Positions 58,787 through 64,000 of a stretch of DNA of 64,000 bases are shown here, one piece after another. The position numbers were made by a program, and so were the translations under genes. The notes under the pieces were generated by a model, which was not told the origin of the DNA, did no database searches, and worked only from the letters and a program-made list of their open reading frames with translations. Position 1 is the first letter of the stretch. Every line of letters starts with the position of its first letter. This DNA comes from Mixophyes australis (Eukaryota; Chordata; Amphibia; Anura; Limnodynastidae), in contig JAVHZZ010000005.1 in NCBI GenBank assembly GCA_036250195.1, forward strand, positions 178,543,448 to 178,607,447, in the 5' to 3' direction.

Positions 58787-58815
<29 letters not shown>
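58787..58815. repeat. (GT)n microsatellite
   Basis: About 14 GT dinucleotides. Confidence 0.9.
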
Positions 58816-59710
58816 GAGAGTGCTGGAGGGGAGTGGGTTACTTGGGCATACAAGAGATGGAAGTTATATATATTCTGAATATCTAACAGTAACATAAGGA
58901 ATATCCTATGTGGTATTCAACCTATCTAATGTGTGCTTTCATTAGTAGTCCTCTATGGAACCCAATTAGGCAAATTATGTTTACAGAGTTATTAATGATA
59001 AAGGTACTTGTGCGGTTGATAATGTACAATAGAAAGTTCCAACAAAACATTAATTACACAATGTAAGCACACAAAATAAATAAATGTGGTAACATCTACT
59101 AGATGCATGTATGTGGCTCACAGTTCTTAATGCACAACATTTGCCAGTACAAACACACCATATAATACTGAATTTTTATACATGCAATATTTTCATATAT
59201 GCTTATTTAACCTGTTTGTATATGGTGGGTTGCAACCCGTTTGCGCATCAAGGTATATGTAGACCCAGATACAGAGGTTTCTTTTAGATAAATGTCGCAA
59301 TCCAGTGATGTCAGAGTAGTGGGGTGTGTTGCATCACCCCACAATAACCCCAATCTCTCCATTCTATTTCAGTGGTAGTGGGGACTAGCGCAGATGGTGC
59401 AAGGATCCTTTGTGGTAAGGGTAGGTGTTAAGATGAGTTGACAACGTTGCCTATCACATTCTTTTCCTCTGTCACACATTTCACAATTCTCATACAGCAT
59501 ATTAATTGACTTATAGGGGATGTGCTATTCAGTGTGATGCCCCAGTGATGGTTATTGCATAACCATTGTGACATCCTACCAGATAAATACATACTGGTAG
59601 AATCATTGGTACTGTAACCATAGAATACAAAACAAATCTGCTGGGTACCATATAAAAAATTATCATTTTAGTCATGAAAGAACATAAGTGTTTAGAAATG
59701 GGAGCCATAC

Positions 59711-59834
59711 CTGATAACTGTGGGTGTGATTTCAGCGCAGAAAAACACACTTAAACTTCCAACCGCATGAGAGGAGAACATTCCGATGATAGAAAACACG
59801 ATGGAGAATTTATTTTTCACAGTTTCGCTCATCC
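59711..59834 (-). CDS. SLC22A23: SLC22A23 exon with 'FFCAEITPTVIR'
   Basis: Acceptor tatattttatag and donor gtatgg enclose 124 bases. They encode MSETVKNKFSIVFSIIGMF and then SHAVGSLSVFFCAEITPTVIR, a membrane helix and the conserved helix-end motif. The exon leaves in phase 2. Confidence 0.95.
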
Positions 59835-59956
59835 CTATAAAATATAAAGAATGGATCACACTGATAAATTCACTGCAATAAAGTCCTATATATGTGATAT
59901 GCAGTGCTGTTTCCAACACGCACATTTAGGTGCAGATCAGAGATTATAGGTCATAC

Positions 59957-59989
59957 CTGTTTCAGGACGCTGAGCATATTTTCCAATCA
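59957..59989 (-). CDS. SLC22A23: SLC22A23 33-bp microexon
   Basis: Acceptor ttcttgttgtaacaag and donor gtatga bound 33 bases. In phase with both neighbours they encode LIGKYAQRPETG, matching the human LIGKYSQHP loop. Skipping it would keep the frame but delete 11 residues. Confidence 0.88.
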
Positions 59990-61912
59990 CTTGTTACAAC
60001 AAGAAAAGGTTGTTGGGAAAAGGGAAAGAAAAAAAAAAAGAAAATCATAACATTAGTCATCTTGCACAATTTTAATTACATGTAATGTAAATGTATTTGA
60101 CAGAAGTGACTATCCTAATTCATTTTTAAGCCAAAAACAGAATTTAAATGGGATGATAATACAGGATATGAGACAAATTATCAAACTGTGCGTAGCTGTG
60201 AGTCATATTTAACAAGGAAGCCCCCAAGAAATGAACAGGCTCTGCTCACAAGTAAGATTACGCAGCAACACACCCCTTCCCCCAACTAACACTAACAGTG
60301 GGATCTGCTATCCAGGACCCCCATGAGATCTTGGCAGTGACAGTCATCCTATCAGTGCTCTCCATACAAGAGCCATTGAGGTGTCGAAAGTGCTGAAGTT
60401 CAAACTTCTCATGCCTACTGTGGCTGAAGAATTAAACGTTCTGAAGCATAGACATCGGGGAGGAGAGGTATTACTGCCTAATTTTAGGCTGGGTACACAG
60501 TGCCGAAAATTTCTCCCAATGTAACAGCTTTAACAATTTTACCAACAGGAAAAAAAAAGTCCCACTCCACATGCCGATTCATGTGTACATACTATACACG
60601 TTTTACTTTCATCTGTCATAACCATTGGCTGAATAGATTGAGACTCTGCACACTCCATAGAGATCTATGGACACTGCCGGTCATGAGTGCATACACACTG
60701 CAGGACTGGAACGACATTGTTCCATCGCTGAATGCCATTTTTAGCCAAGAAGATAAAATGATACAATGTGCTTTGGAACGATCATTGTTCATCGCACGGG
60801 TTGGGTATGCTTGAACGATGACCACAAATTCGACAACGACAAGCCCTACAAATAAAACCTGAATGTATCAAAAAAACGATTGCAAAATAAACAGACTTGC
60901 CTGAAAACCGACGCTGCAAATCTCCGATGGCACCAGCATGCTGACAGCAAGTTATTCCGAATAGACAGGTCTACGGCAGTACAGCTTAACGTCATGGCGA
61001 CCTTTGTCAATGTTAATTTAAAGCGGCAATGTCGGGACCCCTCAGGCTAAGTGTTTAAACACTTAACCCAACATTGCCGCTTTAAATTAACATCGACAGA
61101 GGTCGCCATGACGTCGAGCTGTAGTGGCGAAGACCTGTACGTTCGGAATAACTTGCTGTCAGCATGCTGGTGCCATCGGAGATCTGCAGCGTCGGGTTTC
61201 AGGCAAGTCTGTTAATTTTGCAATTATTTTTTGATACATTCGGGTTTTATTTGTAGGGCTTGTCGTTGTCGGATTTGTGGTCATCGTTAAAACGATTACC
61301 ACTGCATCGCACACACTAATGCAATATCGGGCCGAACAGTCGTTTATCGTTTGATTGGCCCAATAATGGGCTGAAAACACTGGAGTGTGTACCCAATCTT
61401 ACAAGTGGGTACAGTTATTTCTTAAAGGATAGTTTAAGTAAAATAAAAATATTTAAAGTAAATTAAAATGTAATGTTGAAAGCATGCACTTTTACATTGA
61501 CAGCGAGGAAAGGTAGCAAATCAAGTTTTATAAAATTCGTTGCTCTATGGATTTCTAAATGAAACCCTTAGACCCTCTACATGTAGTGTTATAGGATCTC
61601 CTCTCACAGAAACAGAGGGATCAATAGGAGTCATCCCAACAGGACCACCGAGTGAACTGGCAGATCCTGAAAACAAAATGAAGGCCCCCACTGCTGTGGA
61701 CTGTTGTGTTGGGGCATTATTGGGAAAAGGACAGAACTATTATTGTAATATTCCCATTGGTAAATCCGATGACTCTGCATTAATCAATTCTAGCAACAAC
61801 AATTGAGAACATTCCAGATAGAAGTAGGGTGGGATGAATACTTCATTCACACAAAAAGCTCTTGACCTACAACACTGTCAAACACGTGATCATTTGAAAA
61901 TATGCTACTTAC
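59990..61912 (-). other. SLC22A23 intron holding a large foldback
   Basis: Nearly half is the foldback at 60487-61398. The rest (59990-60480, 61400-61912) is unremarkable; an open frame at 61540-61806 on the plus strand has no recognisable match. Confidence 0.45.
60487..61398. mobile_element. Large palindromic Harbinger-type foldback
   Basis: A 912-bp element flanked by TTA, with ends ggctgggtacacag and gtgtgtacccaatc. Arms mirror each other over several hundred bases: agcatgctgacagcaagtta at about 60938 returns inverted near 61155, and aatttaaagcggcaatgt returns as acattgccgctttaaatt. The centre is gtgtttaaacac at 61051-61062. No transposase frame is present. Confidence 0.88.
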
Positions 61913-62145
61913 AATTAAGAAGACCAAGTTGAAGAAGGGATGCCAGGGCTGTTAAAATCATAAATAGCAGCAAGCCGCCTCTTCTTCCCAAAAACCCCAC
62001 CACGGGGCACATAGCTAGACATGATGCCAATGTAATCCCTGCCATGGCAAAGTAGTTGGCATAGAAGTTGTGCATCATGTTCATGTTGACTTCAGGGTCC
62101 ATCAGACTTTTGGCAAAGCAGTGGTGTATCCCATAGCCAGTCAGC
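61913..62145 (-). CDS. SLC22A23: SLC22A23 exon with RRGG loop
   Basis: Acceptor ttttgtgcag and donor gtaagt surround 233 bases. They encode LTGYGIHHCFAKSLMDPEV, an external loop segment, a helix with ASCLAMCPVVGFLG, and RRGGLLLFMILTALASLLQL. The exon leaves in phase 1. Confidence 0.94.
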
Positions 62146-64000
62146 CTGCACAAAATAACATTCAGAGAGCTTGGTGTCGCTAACCGTCCATGAAACTGTG
62201 CATTACATTTTTATTTATTAAGAGTTTAACCGTTTTTAAACCATTGTTTCTTTAGAAAAGTCACTATGATGATGCACTATGTAGGCCACATGTATAAAAG
62301 AAACCAATCTCCCTGTAATTGATACAACACATTTAAAACATAATAAAATCTATATTTAACAGAACTACACAATTGTGATTGTGCTATTTTTTATTTATGC
62401 AGAGAAAGTGATGACTCTTTCCAATAATAATCTTACACAACAAGTAAACGCAGATCTGAGCATTCAGTTCATCAAAGCCACTTCATAAATAGCAGCCGCT
62501 GCTTTGAAATCGTGGCTGATGTAATTATGCAAATAAAATTTAAAAGTAATGATCTTTAGTTGTCTCTATGCCTTCAAGGACTGTGCGACACCAATTAAAC
62601 AAAACAAACTAAATTCTTTAACAAGTTACATTAAACTTTTGATTAACATAGCAGGCAATGTTTAAGTAGTTTTATATATTTTACTCTAGGTATCGACTTT
62701 TCTTTTATCAACCAGTTTAACAGGTTTCTCTCCTGAAAGCCTATAGTTAAAATATGTATTACCAGGGGAAAGGTAAGAGGTAGTAGCCTCTAGACAAATA
62801 TATATGACGGCAAATATATCTACACATCTATCTATATCAATGTGATCTTGAAACTGTATTATTGGAAGGATTGTGGGTAAATATGACACATGATAAGCAG
62901 AATATTTATGAAATTTAAAGAGGAAATCTTTAATGTATAGAATCTTTAGTATCTTTTAAAAAATAAAATCTGATTTATAGCAGCAAAGGATAAGATTGCC
63001 TTTTCTTTACATATACTGTGTAACCTCCCGGGCCACCTATTCTGCACTTAAGAGCATGATGCTCGGGGAGTTGTTTGAAGAGGCTTCTTCTCCGCTCTTC
63101 TGAGAGCAGAGTGGGAGCCTGGGAAGGGGGGCCTGCTCCACCCCCAACCCACTCCCACCTCCTGTTGATCCATCACTGCCCAGCGCACTTTCTGTTCTCA
63201 CTACATGTTGATCCCTGTGTGCATTAAGCAGTGCAATTCAAGCAAATCAAGGATCAATGTGTGTAATAATGAATACACTTTTCTAAATGAGAAAAGCTTG
63301 ACATTTGGTTCAGTTCTGTCTTTGTTAGGCGGTTGTACTATGTACTCACTTACAAGACTGAAGTATTATATTTAAAAAAACAAACCAAAACATTGAGTTC
63401 ATTTATCTAGCTGTTATAGTACAGCAACAGTCCTTCCTTTAATCAGGAAATACTGACAACAAATTGAATAGGTATCTTTAAGACCATACCAATTTGACAG
63501 CATTGCTGTACCTGTACTTGGTCTTGTGGTAGAATAAACAACATCATGATGGATTGTATGGCCCTCTAACACAGCGTATAATTGTTTATGCTGTCCTAGA
63601 ACATTGTCAATCCATGTGTCCGAACATTCTTAACCATACTAGCCAAGTTTGTTTAGGTGGTCAAAATGATACGATTCAACACGAATCGCGTTATTTTGGC
63701 TACCAGTTTGCAGGATGCGGGAGACTTGCCTGCTCTCCCGGGAGTCCAGGAATCCTACTCGAAATTCGGTAGTCTCCCGGACATTCCAGGAGCGTAAGCA
63801 AGTATGTTTTTAACCCATTGTTCAGCTCCTCTCTAGGTTTGACTTGATAAATCTGTGCCGTAGGCAAAGGAGCTTGCAATAACTTCATAAAAAGTAAATA
63901 AAATTAACTTTAAACCAATTTTGTGCTGCTATCCTGACTGTCCGAGTCATGTGCCTTACTAAGCCTATATGGTAGATAAAGTACAGTACTGTCTGTGACC
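62146..64000 (-). other. SLC22A23 intron, right edge
   Basis: AT-rich with a GC-richer patch at 63020-63190 of unknown nature and a MITE A copy at about 63650-63806. No further SLC22A23 exon was found before the edge. Confidence 0.45.
63650..63806. mobile_element. MITE A copy
   Basis: Holds ggatgcgggagacttgcc, several cccgggag/ctcccggg inverted motifs and the right end gtaagcaagtatg, as in the element at 4031-4231. The left end is unclear. Confidence 0.55.

Larger units (their letters stand above)
41737..59710 (-). other. SLC22A23 last intron (18 kb)
   Basis: Dominated by the triplicated 4.39-kb unit (43783-56960). Outside it are a SINE at 42903-43200, MITE A at 43601, L1 relics at 56984-57620 and a (GT)n run at 58787-58815. 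Segments 41740-42340 and 57630-59700 have nothing recognised. Confidence 0.6.
41379..62145 (-). other. SLC22A23: SLC22A23 gene, last four coding exons
   Basis: SLC22A23 is an orphan member of the SLC22 organic-ion transporter family (major facilitator fold, 12 membrane helices, plasma membrane). Four minus-strand exons join in phase: 62145-61913, 59989-59957, 59834-59711 and 41736-41379. They encode the second half of the transporter: GFLGRRGGLLLFMILTALAS (loop RRGG and a helix), a helix with FFCAEITPTVIR, a helix with GLGLVLASAGFGML, then HHIIFACCTLICIICILLLP as the last helix. The hydrophilic C-tail is almost the human one (HYTRQPL, KKGEQPLLLTN, ELKDYSGLHD). The N-terminal exons lie right of the window. 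Its 18-kb last intron holds the triplication. Confidence 0.95.

Noticed and set aside
61021..61100. Short hairpin as a miRNA precursor
   Set aside because: It is just the centre of the 900-bp foldback element; no independent hairpin with miRNA features.
61540..61806. 88-codon plus-strand frame near the SLC22A23 exon
   Set aside because: No homology, no flanking splice signals in phase, antisense in an intron.

Overview
The window reads as nuclear DNA of a tetrapod vertebrate, most likely a frog (anuran). Three intron-rich genes with vertebrate protein matches sit in a sea of transposon remnants: L1/Tx1-like and L2-like LINEs, V-SINE-like tRNA-derived SINEs, Tc1/mariner, hAT and PIF-Harbinger MITEs, a chromodomain Ty3/Gypsy remnant and a Penelope-type hammerhead ribozyme. 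No bacterial-style gene organisation is present. The species is inferred from repeat style and gene synteny, not proven.

Left part (1-17.3 kb, minus strand): nine coding exons of a shelterin TPP1 gene (ACD) were assembled from reading frame, splice sites and exon phase. The start codon is at 15711 and the gene runs off the left edge. Its introns hold a 5'-truncated L1-like LINE with target-site duplication (TSD), several MITEs and a hammerhead-ribozyme element. The 17.1-17.65 kb stretch is a GC/CpG-richer putative bidirectional promoter. Plus strand, 17.6-37.2 kb: the complete three-exon PSMG4 gene (proteasome assembly chaperone 4, 119 aa). Its two long introns carry a 42-bp minisatellite, an L2 LINE, two Tc1-like elements, a foldback insertion, a solo LTR with 5-bp TSD, a degenerate L1 and a hAT transposase tail.

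Right part (38.7-64 kb, minus strand): the last four coding exons of SLC22A23, an orphan SLC22/MFS transporter, including a 33-bp microexon and a probable long 3' UTR. PSMG4 and SLC22A23 are convergent neighbours, as I recall them being adjacent in human 6p25. The 18-kb last intron of SLC22A23 contains the most striking structure: a head-to-tail triplication of a 4,393-bp unit (43783-56960). Its copies look identical except for one G in a homopolymer, and both breakpoints lie inside different MITEs.

The genes are housekeeping genes with separate jobs: telomere protection, proteasome assembly and membrane transport. The only likely functional link is a shared promoter region for ACD and PSMG4. 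I found no wholly new protein system. The more unusual items are the triplication, the hammerhead element, the large foldbacks and the ACD-PSMG4 head-to-head pairing.
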